A DNA stretch of 64,000 bases from Mesorhizobium loti (GTDB taxonomy: Bacteria; Pseudomonadota; Alphaproteobacteria; Rhizobiales; Rhizobiaceae): the NCBI RefSeq assembly GCF_001510895.1, contig NZ_LPWA01000098.1, forward strand, positions 124,001 through 188,000, in the 5' to 3' direction. Of this stretch, positions 36,576-45,425 are shown one piece after another; the first letter of the stretch is position 1; each line of letters opens with the position of its first letter. Below the pieces are notes generated by a model that was given only the letters and a program-made list of their open reading frames with translations, made no database searches and had not been told where the DNA came from. The position numbers and the translations under genes were made by a program.

Positions 36576-38024
36576 ATGGACCATTCGGGTACAGTCGTCA
36601 TTGTGGCTCGTCCGGGCAGCGACTGGTCCGACAGCCTCGAAGTGCTGTCGGAACGCTATGCCTATCGGGTCTTGCTGGTCGGCACCCCAGCCGAGGCCCT
36701 GACGGCGATGAGCAGCATTCATGTTGATCTCGCGGTCGCGGAAGATCGGCAGGAAGAGACTGTCGGCCTTGATTTTCTAACCCGCCTGCGCGTCTCGCAT
36801 CCGGAGATCATGCGCGTCTATGTGACGCCGGCCCCTTCGTCGGTATCCTATCAAGCGCTCGCCAAGGCTGCGATATATCAGTTTCTTCTGACCCCGCTCG
36901 ATCCGGCGCAGCTCGGCCTCGTCGTCGAGCGTGCGCTGGAGGCACGCGAACTTCATCGCCGGCACCGCATCCTCTCGCGGGAATTCAAGATTTCCGGAGC
37001 TCTCATGTTCGGGGAGCGCCGGGAGCCGGTGTTCAGGCCGGAAAGCCACCAGTTCGAAAAGCTCGTCTATGCCAGCGAGAAGATGGCGGAGATGTGCGAT
37101 GTGGCAAAGCAGGCGGCGGCAACGGAACTGCCCATCCTGATCCAGGGTGAAACCGGTACTGGCAAGGAACTCCTGGCGCGCGCCATCCATTACAATTCGC
37201 CCAGGCGCGCGAGTCCACTCCTCGTCCAGAATTGCGGCGGCATGCCAGATGAGTTGCTCCAGTCGGAACTGTTCGGGCACAAGCGCGGTGCCTTCACAGG
37301 GGCGATTTCCGATCGCCTTGGCCTGTTCCGCGCCGCCGATGGCGGAACGGTCTTTCTCGACGAGATTTCAGATGTGTCACCGTCCTTTCAGGTCAGCCTG
37401 CTGCGCTTTCTTCAAGAAGGCGAGGTCAAGCCGCTGGGTGCCGACAAGGTCATTCACTGCAACGTCCGCATCATCGCCGCTTCCAACAAGCCGCTGCAGG
37501 ACCTCGTCGCACAAGGCAAGTTCCGCCAGGATCTCTATTTCCGGCTGAAAGGCTTCGAGTTCGAGGTGCCGCCGCTGCGCGATCGTCCGGACGACATCGG
37601 CCCGCTGGCGGAATTTTTTGCCGCCAAGCATGCCGACGCCATGGGCCGCAAGGTTCTGGGCATTACCGCCAACACGCTCGAGAAGCTCGCGCTCTGCAGT
37701 TTTCCAGGCAACGTGCGTGAACTGGAGAATGAGATCCGCCGCATGGTCGCGCTGACCAACGACGGCGAATACATCACCACCCGCAACATGGCGCCGTCGC
37801 TGCTCGCCGCCGCCTCCGCCCGCAGGCAGGGCGACGGCCTCCGGGGCTTCGTGCCCGAGGGCATCACACTTAAGGACCAGGTCGAGAGCCTGGAAAAACA
37901 GATTGTCGGGCGTGCTCTTATACGCAACCATTGGAACCAGAGCCGCACCGCCGCCGAACTCGGTTTGTCGCGCGTAGGGCTTGCCAACAAGATCAAGCGC
38001 TACAATCTCAACGAAAACGGTTGA
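36576..38024 (+). CDS. Sigma-54-dependent activator with degenerate receiver domain (NtrC/HupR-like)
   Basis: This 482-residue protein has a receiver-like domain (1-120), an AAA+ sigma-54 interaction domain (about 165-395) and a Fis-type helix-turn-helix (445-480). The AAA+ part is complete: GETGTGKE Walker A, the GAFTGA loop that contacts sigma-54, and GGTVFLDE Walker B. The receiver lacks the usual acidic pair (Ala11-Arg12 there), has Glu56 where the phospho-acceptor Asp should be (AVAEDR) and Thr106 for the conserved Lys (LLTP). It therefore probably works without phosphorylation. No kinase adjoins. Its target is not visible; an RpoN promoter lies at 5929-5944, but a link is speculative. 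Confidence 0.92.
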   Translation: MDHSGTVVIVARPGSDWSDSLEVLSERYAYRVLLVGTPAEALTAMSSIHVDLAVAEDRQEETVGLDFLTRLRVSHPEIMRVYVTPAPSSVSYQALAKAAIYQFLLTPLDPAQLGLVVERALEARELHRRHRILSREFKISGALMFGERREPVFRPESHQFEKLVYASEKMAEMCDVAKQAAATELPILIQGETGTGKELLARAIHYNSPRRASPLLVQNCGGMPDELLQSELFGHKRGAFTGAISDRLGLFRAADGGTVFLDEISDVSPSFQVSLLRFLQEGEVKPLGADKVIHCNVRIIAASNKPLQDLVAQGKFRQDLYFRLKGFEFEVPPLRDRPDDIGPLAEFFAAKHADAMGRKVLGITANTLEKLALCSFPGNVRELENEIRRMVALTNDGEYITTRNMAPSLLAAASARRQGDGLRGFVPEGITLKDQVESLEKQIVGRALIRNHWNQSRTAAELGLSRVGLANKIKRYNLNENG

Positions 38025-38032
38025 GAGGCATC

Positions 38033-38239
38033 ATGAGCGACAACAAGCCGGAGGATGAGAGCGCGGACGTCATCCGCTTTCCCCAGTCGCGCGTGCTCCC
38101 GTCTGGTCGGGCGGAGCCACCGCGATATCTGGGGCTCGGCAATCACGCCAACAAGTCGAGTTCTAAGGTCGATCGGTCAGCAGGCGCCGAGCTCCACTCC
38201 TACCTCATCTGGCCGGCACAATCTCGCGGCTCGCCTTGA
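38033..38239 (+). CDS. Small hypothetical protein
   Basis: This 68-residue frame starts at ATG 38033, 8 bp after the activator stop, with a GAGAGG ribosome site. It reads MSDNKPEDESADVIRFPQSR and is hydrophilic with no signal or membrane segment. Its last 35 bp overlap the 3' end of the convergent methyltransferase gene. Position and ribosome site suggest cotranslation with the activator. I recognise no family. Confidence 0.5.
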   Translation: MSDNKPEDESADVIRFPQSRVLPSGRAEPPRYLGLGNHANKSSSKVDRSAGAELHSYLIWPAQSRGSP

Positions 38240-39131
38240 TCGCGGCAATATGCTCCGGGCCGATGCCACAGCATCCGCCAACGATGGTCGCGCCCTGCTC
38301 GACCCACAGCTTCACCCATTTGAGATAGTTCTGTGGATCCAAATCCTCCCGGATCTCGGAGATCCCCGCATAGGGCGTGTCGGAAGGCGGCTCGGGTAGA
38401 AATGCGTTGGCATAGACGCCAAGCCCGGCTTGTGGCTTGCCCGAGGCGGCAATCGCCCGTCGGGCCGCGACCACGGCCTCGCCCATCACCTCCGGCTGGC
38501 TGCAATTGAAAAGTATGGCCGAAGCACCGGCCGCAAGCGTGGCCGTCACCGCATCGGCGACGGGCTCGCCGGATCGCAATTCGGGCGGGCCAATCCGCCC
38601 GTCCTCGTCCTTAAGCGTATAGGAGACAAAGGCGGGCAGATGCGACTTGCCGACCGCGTCAAGCGCGGTCAGCGCCTCGGCGGTGGAGCTTTGCGTTTCT
38701 ATCAGCCAAAGATCGATATGAGGGGCAAGGCCGGCGACCAGGCTTTCAAGTATGCGAGGTGCCTCGCTGGGCTTGAAGTTGCCGGGCCGATAGCTTTCGA
38801 AAAGCGGCGGCAGCGAACCGGCGACCCGGATATCGCCGGGCGCCTTGTCTGCGACCTCACGCGCGATTCGTCCGGCGCGATCCGCCAGTGCGCGGCCGTC
38901 TTTCTCGAAGCGCTCCCCGCCAATCATATGCGGCACCAAACCGTAGGAGTTGGTGGTGATGATATCGGCACCGCTTTCGACAAACGCCTCGTGCGCTTTC
39001 TCTACGAAATGCGGCGCTTCGATCAGCGAGAGCGCCGACCACTCAGGTAGCCGAAAGGGGGCGCCGAGGCGCTCGAGAAGACGTCCCATGCCACCGTCCA
39101 GGATGGCGAAGTCATTGCGTTGTGCGGTCAT
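38205..39131 (-). CDS. mmuM: Homocysteine S-methyltransferase
   Basis: This 308-residue TIM-barrel enzyme has zinc-binding Cys in the C-terminal GGCCGIGPEHI motif and an earlier LFNCSQPE, plus DGGMGRLLERLG and ADIITTNSYGLVPHM at the N-terminus. It transfers a methyl group from S-methylmethionine or a related sulfonium donor to homocysteine, making methionine. It follows an amino-acid permease gene by 33 bp on the same strand, so the transporter may import the methyl donor. The shared sulfur-region motif precedes this transcription unit at 40940-40957. Confidence 0.9.
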   Translation of the reverse strand: MTAQRNDFAILDGGMGRLLERLGAPFRLPEWSALSLIEAPHFVEKAHEAFVESGADIITTNSYGLVPHMIGGERFEKDGRALADRAGRIAREVADKAPGDIRVAGSLPPLFESYRPGNFKPSEAPRILESLVAGLAPHIDLWLIETQSSTAEALTALDAVGKSHLPAFVSYTLKDEDGRIGPPELRSGEPVADAVTATLAAGASAILFNCSQPEVMGEAVVAARRAIAASGKPQAGLGVYANAFLPEPPSDTPYAGISEIREDLDPQNYLKWVKLWVEQGATIVGGCCGIGPEHIAAIKASREIVPAR

Positions 39132-39164
39132 GATTCAGATCCGTTGAATGCCGGCGGTTAAGCG

Positions 39165-40013
39165 CTAGGAAGCGTGGTAGCCGCGGCTGAATTTCACTTC
39201 AAGCCGATGCTGGACGAGCTCGAGGCCGATCGACAGGGCCCAATACAGCACAGCCGCGGTCAGCAGCATTTCCATATAGTGGTAGGTCGCCCGGCCATAG
39301 GACTGGGCGAGGAAATTCAACTCCCAAAGGCCCATGATCGACACCAGCGAGGAATCCTTCAGCATCGAGATGAAATGCGCACCCGCCGGCGGGATGATGA
39401 TGCGCATAGCCTGGGGGGCGATGATCTTCCACGCGATCACCTGGCGAGACAGTCCAAGCGCCATGGCGGCCTCGCGCTGCCCGCGATCGACCGACGAAAT
39501 GCCTGCCCGTATCGTTTCGGCGAGATAGGCCGCATAGTTCAACGAAAGGGCGAGCACGCCGGAGGCGAAAGCCGAAAGAATGATGCCGAACTGCGGCAGC
39601 GCAAGGTAGATGAGCAGCACCTGCACCAGAAGCGGTGTGCCGCGAAAGAAGGACGCATAGAAGGTCGCGACGCCGAAGGCGGCCGGGTTGGGCGACAGCC
39701 GCCCAAGCGCGGTCAGCACCCCGCCTGTGACGGCAAGGATCATGGACAGGGCCGTCACCAGAAGCGTCAGCAGAACGCCCTGGACGAAGCCGTCCGGAGA
39801 CAGCCTCAGGCCAAGCATGAAGGGCAGCTTCTGGCGGATGAGGCCGAAATCGAGGCCCAGGCTGCCGAGCCCCGCAACGAGCAAGGCGAGCAACAGGCCC
39901 CAGGTCAGCCAGACCTTGAAACGGAAGTCCCACCTGTCCGTTACCGACGGAGCCGAACTGGCGGCCGGAACGATTTCTCCTGCAAGCCCTGCGAGGCCGG
40001 ACTCAATCGGCAT
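39165..40013 (-). CDS. Polar amino-acid ABC transporter permease
   Basis: This protein of about 282 residues has a 35-residue cytoplasmic arm, then a HisM-type membrane core: GVLLTLLVTALSMILAV, FFRGTPLLVQVLLIYLALPQF, the coupling loop REAAMALGLSRQVIAWKIIAPQ, and a C-terminal helix. ATG 40013 overlaps the binding-protein stop by 11 bp. No ATPase gene is next to it; the ATPase must come from elsewhere, possibly the fused protein at 31784-33583 (inference). Confidence 0.9.
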   Translation of the reverse strand: MPIESGLAGLAGEIVPAASSAPSVTDRWDFRFKVWLTWGLLLALLVAGLGSLGLDFGLIRQKLPFMLGLRLSPDGFVQGVLLTLLVTALSMILAVTGGVLTALGRLSPNPAAFGVATFYASFFRGTPLLVQVLLIYLALPQFGIILSAFASGVLALSLNYAAYLAETIRAGISSVDRGQREAAMALGLSRQVIAWKIIAPQAMRIIIPPAGAHFISMLKDSSLVSIMGLWELNFLAQSYGRATYHYMEMLLTAAVLYWALSIGLELVQHRLEVKFSRGYHAS

Positions 40014-40831
40014 CTTTGGTAATGTCCACGCCGAACCACTTCTTCGAAATGGCCAGGAGCTTGCCTTCGGATTTGAGTTCCTCGACAACGCGTTTGACTT
40101 CCGCGTCCCATTCCGCATCGCCTTTGTCGGTGATGATGGCGTTCGGTTCGGCGAACAGGGGCTCGCCCACCACCTTGAGCTTGCCGGTCGCGTCGATCTG
40201 CCCTTGAGCGGTTCCCAGTGAAGCCACGATGGCATCGAGACGAACACCCGGCCCCAGCGCCAGATTCTGGAAATTCACGGTCTCGTCGCCCGGGACGACC
40301 TGGACGTCGTGGAACGGGAATTCGATCGCCGGTTGGCCGGGAATGACGAAGTTGCGATTGATATAGGCTTCATAGGACGAGCCGGACCCGACCCCAACGC
40401 GCTTGCCGGAAATGTCGGCTATCGACTTGATGTTCTGCTCGTCTTTGTTGACCACCAGCGCGGCGGGAAGGCTGTAGTAGATCACCGGAAAATCCAGCAC
40501 CTTGGCCCGATCTTCGGTGGGAGTCGTCGAGGTGATGCCGATGTCCCATCGCCCAGCCCATTTGCCGCCGACGATGGTCTCCCAGCCGGGCGTCCAGCTT
40601 GAGCTTGACGCCAAGCTTGTCCGCGAAGGCCTTCGCGACGTCGACATCGAAACCATCCAGTTCGTTCTTGTCGTTGATGAAGGCAAAGGACGGATAGTCG
40701 TTGACCAGCGCATCGACGACCACCCCGGACTTGTGAACCCGATCGAGCGTCTCTCCGGCCTTGGCCGCCGAAGCCCCCATGAGGGCGAAGGCCAGTCCAT
40801 AAACCGCAATCTTGGAAACCGACATTTGCAT
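40003..40831 (-). pseudogene. Polar amino-acid ABC transporter substrate-binding protein, frameshifted
   Basis: From ATG 40831 a signal peptide (VSKIAVYGLAFALMGASAAKA) and the SBP_bac_3 start are read up to DKLGVKLKLDA. The frame then changes near 40589. Removing one C restores DAGWETIVGGKWAGRWDIGITSTT and the rest of a normal protein of about 275 residues ending VDITKDAD. This is the only event in the window that needs a base removed rather than added. The gene heads the operon with the permease and mmuM, and the sulfur-region motif lies 109 bp upstream. Confidence 0.8.
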
Positions 40832-40939
40832 GATTGACCAAATCTCCTTGTACAGGCCGAGATTTGCGCCAGTTTCAGACATGGCTAAAGGTCGGATTTT
40901 TCAATTGTGCGGGCGAGGCCGCAGGCGATTTTTCATATT

Positions 40940-40957
40940 CTATAAAATTTGTAGACT
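40940..40957 (+). promoter_or_regulatory. Shared sulfur-region motif upstream of amino-acid transporter/mmuM operon
   Basis: CTATAAAATTTGTAGACT has nearly symmetrical arms (CTATAAA/TTTGTAG), as expected for a LysR-type or similar dimeric regulator site. It is 16/18 identical to 18523-18540. Confidence 0.55.
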
Positions 40958-41154
40958 TAGCCCAAATCGCACGCGGTATCATAACCGGCGTGGGGCTGCC
41001 GCTTGGCCGCCTTTGGCGTCCCGGCCGTCAGCCAATGCTTCGTCACCGGCAGCCCCTTGGGCGCTAAGGTTTGAAGCAGTTCTCGGCGATCGGCAATCGT
41101 CGGCTTAAGTTTATGGATTTTGATGTATGCGGCGATGATCGCCGCATTTCTCAC
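40957..41154 (-). CDS. Possible small ORF, doubtful
   Basis: This 65-residue frame (MRNAAIIAAYIKIHKLKPTI onward) lies in the gap between the transporter operon and repeat copy C. There is no clear ribosome site and no recognisable family. It may be a remnant of a lost gene. Apart from this, 40958-41690 holds repeat copy C and no other gene I can support. Confidence 0.2.
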   Translation of the reverse strand: MRNAAIIAAYIKIHKLKPTIADRRELLQTLAPKGLPVTKHWLTAGTPKAAKRQPHAGYDTACDLG

Positions 41155-41192
41155 GTTTGTTAAACCACCTCAATCGACCCCAGTTGCCTAAA

Positions 41193-41448
41193 GGGGGTTC
41201 GAGTCCACGCTGTGGGCATGATCAGAAAAATATAATAATTTCAACATGTTAATGCAGTATTCTGGTGGGCCCGGAGGGTGTGAGATCGTCAAAGAAGATC
41301 AATGGCTTACGGGATGGTTAGCCAACCCGTATCCTTCGTATGATCTCGTATGGTCTGGCGAACCTAAGGATTCCGAGAATCGATAGTTTTCAAGCAAGCC
41401 AGTATTCTATCTTACCTCACACGAAAGGTCGATGGATTCGCGTTCACC
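41193..41448. repeat. Dispersed repeat copy C (most complete copy)
   Basis: It opens with GGGGGTTCGAGTCC (41193-41206), a T-arm-like sequence. TGGTGGGCCCGGAGGG follows at 41263-41278, then the 137-bp segment 41312-41448 that matches copy A at 6945-7080. Copy D has the same T-arm-like and CCACCA-like elements with spacing of 69 rather than 70 bp. Confidence 0.75.
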
Positions 41449-41690
41449 ATAGGACATGAGGGCGACTGGTTTGGGGCCGAAACCGAAAACGGCTGCTTTT
41501 CGGGCGATCAGGCGCGGCGCCGAGCACCGGAGGAACACACAAGTACGGCGATCGATTGCGGCATCATCCCCTCACCTTCGGCGCGTGCGATCCGATGCTT
41601 CCGTATGGGTCCAACCATTCGGTCGTCTGATCGTCCGGCCTTCGCCCGCTGCGTACCATGCTGGCGCACAGTCCAATATGGAGAAGGATA

Positions 41691-41912
41691 ATGAAGCTCA
41701 TCACGCTCGCAGCCGCCTTTGTTCTTGTTTCCCTGGGAACCGCCCTCGCTGGCAGCGACCACTATGGGTCGGAGAACGCGACAGCCCCGGATAAATCGCA
41801 AACCTCCTCGACCGGCATGATCAACGTACGTGCCCGGCACGACGTCGGGCAAACGGTGCGAAAGCCCATGCCGCTGAACGAAAAGTACGGACAGGGCATC
41901 TGGGGGCGGTAG
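41691..41912 (+). CDS. Small secreted DUF680-like protein
   Basis: This 73-residue protein has a signal peptide (MKLITLAAAFVLVSLGTALA) followed by GSDHYGSENATAPDKSQTSS and ending YGQGIWGR. The GSDHYGS block and GYGQGIW-like end are, from memory, typical of DUF680 proteins found almost only in Mesorhizobium and relatives. Its function is unknown; it is probably periplasmic. ATG 41691 has GAGAAGGATA upstream. A good hairpin follows 19 bp after the stop, so it is a monocistronic unit. Confidence 0.75.
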   Translation: MKLITLAAAFVLVSLGTALAGSDHYGSENATAPDKSQTSSTGMINVRARHDVGQTVRKPMPLNEKYGQGIWGR

Positions 41913-41930
41913 TCCGCAAGACAAACTGAA

Positions 41931-41968
41931 TTGGGCCGCTCGATCTTTCCTCCGGATCGAACGGCCCA
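41931..41968 (+). terminator. Terminator hairpin after DUF680-like gene
   Basis: TTGGGCCGCTCGATC pairs with GATCGAACGGCCCAA with a single internal mismatch. A short A/T-rich run follows. Confidence 0.65.
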
Positions 41969-42127
41969 AAATTCTGCCCCATAGCGTGCTCGATAAACCG
42001 TCCCAGTCGTTCGTTGAGGAACCATAGACCAAGGTATGGAACGCACGCGCCCTCGGCACGATGGCTCGCACCCGGGAAAACTTGGCATCGTCCGGCCCTC
42101 TGAAGCCCGACAGAAGGAAAAGCCGAA

Positions 42128-42316
42128 ATGACACTGCGTTTTGCTCTTTCGAAGGTGCTGCAAATCCTTCCGAGGCTCTGGGGTGCCGACGCAGCTGAGC
42201 CACCGGCGAGGCACGACAGCGGCGAGCAGCTCGCGCGCGCGAAAATCCAGCGAATTTACACACGCAATGGGGTCAGAGTTTCCATACCCCAAAAGAACTA
42301 TCGAGATCGCGGGTGA
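42128..42316 (+). CDS. Possible small ORF upstream of cytochrome b, doubtful
   Basis: This 62-residue basic frame (MTLRFALSKVLQILPRLWGA onward) starts at ATG 42128 with AAGGAAA upstream. There is no known domain. It lies in the 41969-42400 gap, which otherwise shows nothing. It could be a leader or a spurious frame. Confidence 0.25.
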   Translation: MTLRFALSKVLQILPRLWGADAAEPPARHDSGEQLARAKIQRIYTRNGVRVSIPQKNYRDRG

Positions 42317-42400
42317 AATTCGCTCCACCTGCAGCGGACGGCAGTAGGCCGAAGGGTCTTGGCCGACCTTGATACCAGCCAACGAACCAGAGGCGATGCG

Positions 42401-43696
42401 ATGAGCGATGGACATTCGACCTATGTGCCCAAGACCAGGGTCGGACGCTGGTTCGATGCCCGCTTGCCGCTACCGCGGCTGGTGCACGATTCCTTCATCG
42501 TCTATCCCGTTCCGCGCAACCTGAACTACGCCTACACGTTTGGCGGCATCCTGACGATGATGCTGGTGTCGCAGATCGTGACCGGCGTTGTGCTGGCCAT
42601 GCATTATGCGGCCGACACCACGCAGGCGTTCAATTCCGTCGAAAAAATCATGCGCGACGTGAATTCGGGCTGGCTGCTGCGCTATCTCCATTCAAACGGC
42701 GCATCGTTCTTCTTCATCGCGGTTTACACCCATATCTCGCGCGGCCTGTACTACGGATCGTACAAGGCGCCGCGCGAGCTGCTATGGGTTCTAGGTTGCA
42801 CCAACTTGCTGCTGATGATGGCGACGGCCTTCATGGGCTACGTGCTGCCTTGGGGGCAGATGTCGTTCTGGGGGGCCACGGTCATCATCAATTTCTTTAC
42901 AGCTATCCCGCTGGTCGGGGACTGGATCCATCAGCTGCTGCTCGGCGGTTTCGCAGTCGACAATCCCACCCTAAATCGCTTCTTCGCGTTGCATTACCTT
43001 ATGCCGTTCATGCTTGTCGGCGTGGTGGCGCTGCATATCTGGGCTCTTCATGTTGTCGGCCAGAACAATCCGACCGGTATTGACGTAAAGTCGGAAACCG
43101 ATGTCGTGGACTTCACCCCCCACGCCACCGTCAAGGATGCGTTCGGAGCCGTGATTTTCCTGATCGTCTTCACCTATTTCGTCTTCTACATGCCGAATTA
43201 TCTCGGACACCCGGATAACTACGCCCCCGCCGACCCGCTGAAGACACCGGCCCATATCGTGCCGGAATGGTATTTCCTGCCGTTCTACGCGATCTTGCGC
43301 GCCATCACCTTCAACGTCGGGCCTATCGACTCGAAGCTCGGCGGCGTGCTCGCCATGTTCGGCGCCATTGCCGTGCTGTTCTTCGTTCCTTGGCTCGATA
43401 CATCGAAGGTGCGCTCGGCGGTCTACCGTCCCTGGTACAAGCGGCTTTTTTGGTTGTTCGTAGCCAATGCGATCTTCCTCGGCTGGCTCGGGTCCAAGCC
43501 AGCCGAGGGCTGGTTCGTCCCGGCAATGCAGATATCGACCCTCTACTATTTCGCGTTCTTCCTGGTCGTCATGCCGCTCTTGGGCTTGATCGAGAAGCCC
43601 CGGCGCTTGCCGGGCTCGATTACCGAAGCGGTGCTCGAGAAGAACAAGCTGGACAGCGATCACGATAGAGAAACCTGGGACAGCCCGAGGCCCTAG
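42401..43696 (+). CDS. Cytochrome b of a bc1-type complex, orphan copy
   Basis: This 431-residue membrane protein has all cytochrome b hallmarks. Paired haem-ligand His occur in helices B and D ([13 protein letters not shown] with [18 protein letters not shown] with [18 protein letters not shown]). The Qo-site PEWY motif is in [17 protein letters not shown]. There are eight hydrophobic helices. Normally fbcB/petB lies between the Rieske and cytochrome c1 genes; neither is present here. Upstream is a small ORF and downstream an MscS channel. This is probably a second cytochrome b whose partners are encoded elsewhere, or a diverged quinol-linked electron carrier. ATG 42401 was preferred to an upstream TTG at 42359. 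Confidence 0.93.
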   Translation: MSDGHSTYVPKTRVGRWFDARLPLPRLVHDSFIVYPVPRNLNYAYTFGGILTMMLVSQIVTGVVLAMHYAADTTQAFNSVEKIMRDVNSGWLLRYLHSNGASFFFIAVYTHISRGLYYGSYKAPRELLWVLGCTNLLLMMATAFMGYVLPWGQMSFWGATVIINFFTAIPLVGDWIHQLLLGGFAVDNPTLNRFFALHYLMPFMLVGVVALHIWALHVVGQNNPTGIDVKSETDVVDFTPHATVKDAFGAVIFLIVFTYFVFYMPNYLGHPDNYAPADPLKTPAHIVPEWYFLPFYAILRAITFNVGPIDSKLGGVLAMFGAIAVLFFVPWLDTSKVRSAVYRPWYKRLFWLFVANAIFLGWLGSKPAEGWFVPAMQISTLYYFAFFLVVMPLLGLIEKPRRLPGSITEAVLEKNKLDSDHDRETWDSPRP

Positions 43697-43791
43697 GCGG
43701 CGCTGTGCCTTCGCAATCATGTTCAGGCTGACGGGACGGCCTCTGCCAGCTTTCGTTCACTTGGGCTTAGGAGCACCGAGGCTTTGGCCGA

Positions 43792-45345
43792 ATGGGATTT
43801 GTCATGAACTGGTCGAGCGCTCCCCCTCTGTACATGGTTCTGGTGGGTGCCACCGGAATTGTCGTCTGGTACCTCATTCCACAGACCCTCACCAATACGA
43901 GGCTGATCGTTCAGATCGCCTTCTTTCTTACGATGTCGGTTCTCCTTCTGGACGGAGCCGTCGTCCCCTACGAGCTGACCCAGGGCAGTGAGACAACTGC
44001 GGAGGCGATACTCTTCGGAGCGGCGAAAGTTCTGTGGTGGGTTCACCTCGCATGGGCGCTGATCGGCTTCGTCCGTATCTTTCTCGTCGTCGAGGGGAAG
44101 CCACGCGAGGCGCGCCTGCTGCAGGATCTCGTCGTCGGCGTCGTCTATGTTGGGATGCTGCTGTCGGTTCTCGCCTTCGTCTTTGGCGTGCCGGTCGGAA
44201 CGCTCATCGCCACGTCCGGCGTCTTCGCCGTCATCCTGGGACTGGCTCTGCAGAATACGCTGAGCGATGTATTTTCAGGCATCGCACTGAACCTCGGCCG
44301 CCCCTATGCGCTTGGGGACTGGATCGTTCTGAGCGACGGCACGGAAGGCCGAGTGGTGGAAACCAGTTGGCGATCGACCCAAGTGCTCACCTGGGCCCAC
44401 AATGTCGTGGCGCTTCCCAACAGCTTTCTCGCCAAGCTTGGCGTGACCAATGTCAGCAGACCGGACGAGAGCCATGGATTTTCTCTGGCCATAAGACTGG
44501 CGCCTACGAAGATGCCGGCTGTCGTGGTGGACGCGATGAGCACAGCCTTGTTGAGCTGTAATTCCATCCTGAAGGAGCCGCCCCCGCTTGTTATCATTCG
44601 GGATTTGAATGCCGTGGCGATCGAGGTCGACCTGCTCGTTCGCGTCGCGAATGTCGGCCAGCGGATCGCAGCGCGCAATGAAGTCTTCGATCGCGTCTAT
44701 CGCCACGCCAAGTCCGCCGGCTTGCTGCTGGCGGCGCCTCCCTCTTCCATTGCCATGAGCAACCTGCAGACCGAAGAGACGGCGATGCCGCCGCGCGTTG
44801 CCCCAATCGACCTCATAAGAGCGATTCCGATATTCTCGACGCTGACAAACGACGAGCAGGAGGCCCTCGCCGCAACGAGTTCGGTTCGCAGCTATCGAAA
44901 GGGCGACATCATAGCGCGACAGGGCGAGATGCTGCCGTCGCTCATGATCGTTCGATCAGGCGTTATCGGTCGGCAACTTGGCAAAGACGATGCCCGCATA
45001 CAGGATACAGGCCGTCTCGCGCCCGGCGACTTCTTCGGCGAGACAGGTCTGCTGGCCGGCATGGCCGAGACGTCGACATTGCAGGCACTGACCCACGTGG
45101 TGGTCTACGAAATAGACCAGCAAAGCTTCGCTCCCTTGCTGCTCACCCGGCCCGAGATGGCCGAAGATCTCGCGGCAATGCTGGCGATCGGGACCTCCTT
45201 GGGTGAAAGCGGCACTCCCGGGCCGCGGCACGCCAGCTCGAAGTCAGCTCTACTCAAGACTATTCGGACAGTCTTTCGCAACATGCCGCTCAGGCGCACT
45301 CAGAACACCGACACGCAGCCTTCACAAGATGGGAAGATGCCGTGA
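43792..45345 (+). CDS. MscS-type mechanosensitive channel with C-terminal cyclic-nucleotide-binding domain
   Basis: This protein of 517 residues has four or five N-terminal membrane helices and the MscS pore and beta domain (LIATSGVFAVILGLALQNTLSDVFSGIALNLGRPYALGDWI, then TQVLTWAHNVVALPNSFLAKLGVTN). A C-terminal cNMP-binding domain follows at about 340-460 (IFSTLTNDEQEALAATSSVRSYRKGDIIARQGE and GDFFGETGLLAGM). This MscS-cNBD fusion class may be ligand-gated rather than purely tension-gated. It follows cytochrome b by 95 bp on the same strand. The phosphate-cassette Arg of true cAMP binders is not evident, so its ligand is uncertain. Confidence 0.9.
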   Translation: MGFVMNWSSAPPLYMVLVGATGIVVWYLIPQTLTNTRLIVQIAFFLTMSVLLLDGAVVPYELTQGSETTAEAILFGAAKVLWWVHLAWALIGFVRIFLVVEGKPREARLLQDLVVGVVYVGMLLSVLAFVFGVPVGTLIATSGVFAVILGLALQNTLSDVFSGIALNLGRPYALGDWIVLSDGTEGRVVETSWRSTQVLTWAHNVVALPNSFLAKLGVTNVSRPDESHGFSLAIRLAPTKMPAVVVDAMSTALLSCNSILKEPPPLVIIRDLNAVAIEVDLLVRVANVGQRIAARNEVFDRVYRHAKSAGLLLAAPPSSIAMSNLQTEETAMPPRVAPIDLIRAIPIFSTLTNDEQEALAATSSVRSYRKGDIIARQGEMLPSLMIVRSGVIGRQLGKDDARIQDTGRLAPGDFFGETGLLAGMAETSTLQALTHVVVYEIDQQSFAPLLLTRPEMAEDLAAMLAIGTSLGESGTPGPRHASSKSALLKTIRTVFRNMPLRRTQNTDTQPSQDGKMP

Positions 45346-45425
45346 CCATTCACAAAGTCACGTCGAAGGCATCGATACCTTTCGGGGTGACTCGTCCGCT
45401 ATTGCGGGTATAGATCGACTGCATG

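Noticed and set aside
41193..41278. A complete tRNA gene
   Set aside because: Only a T-arm-like block and, on the other strand, a CCACCA-like end are present. No anticodon arm or full cloverleaf can be drawn.
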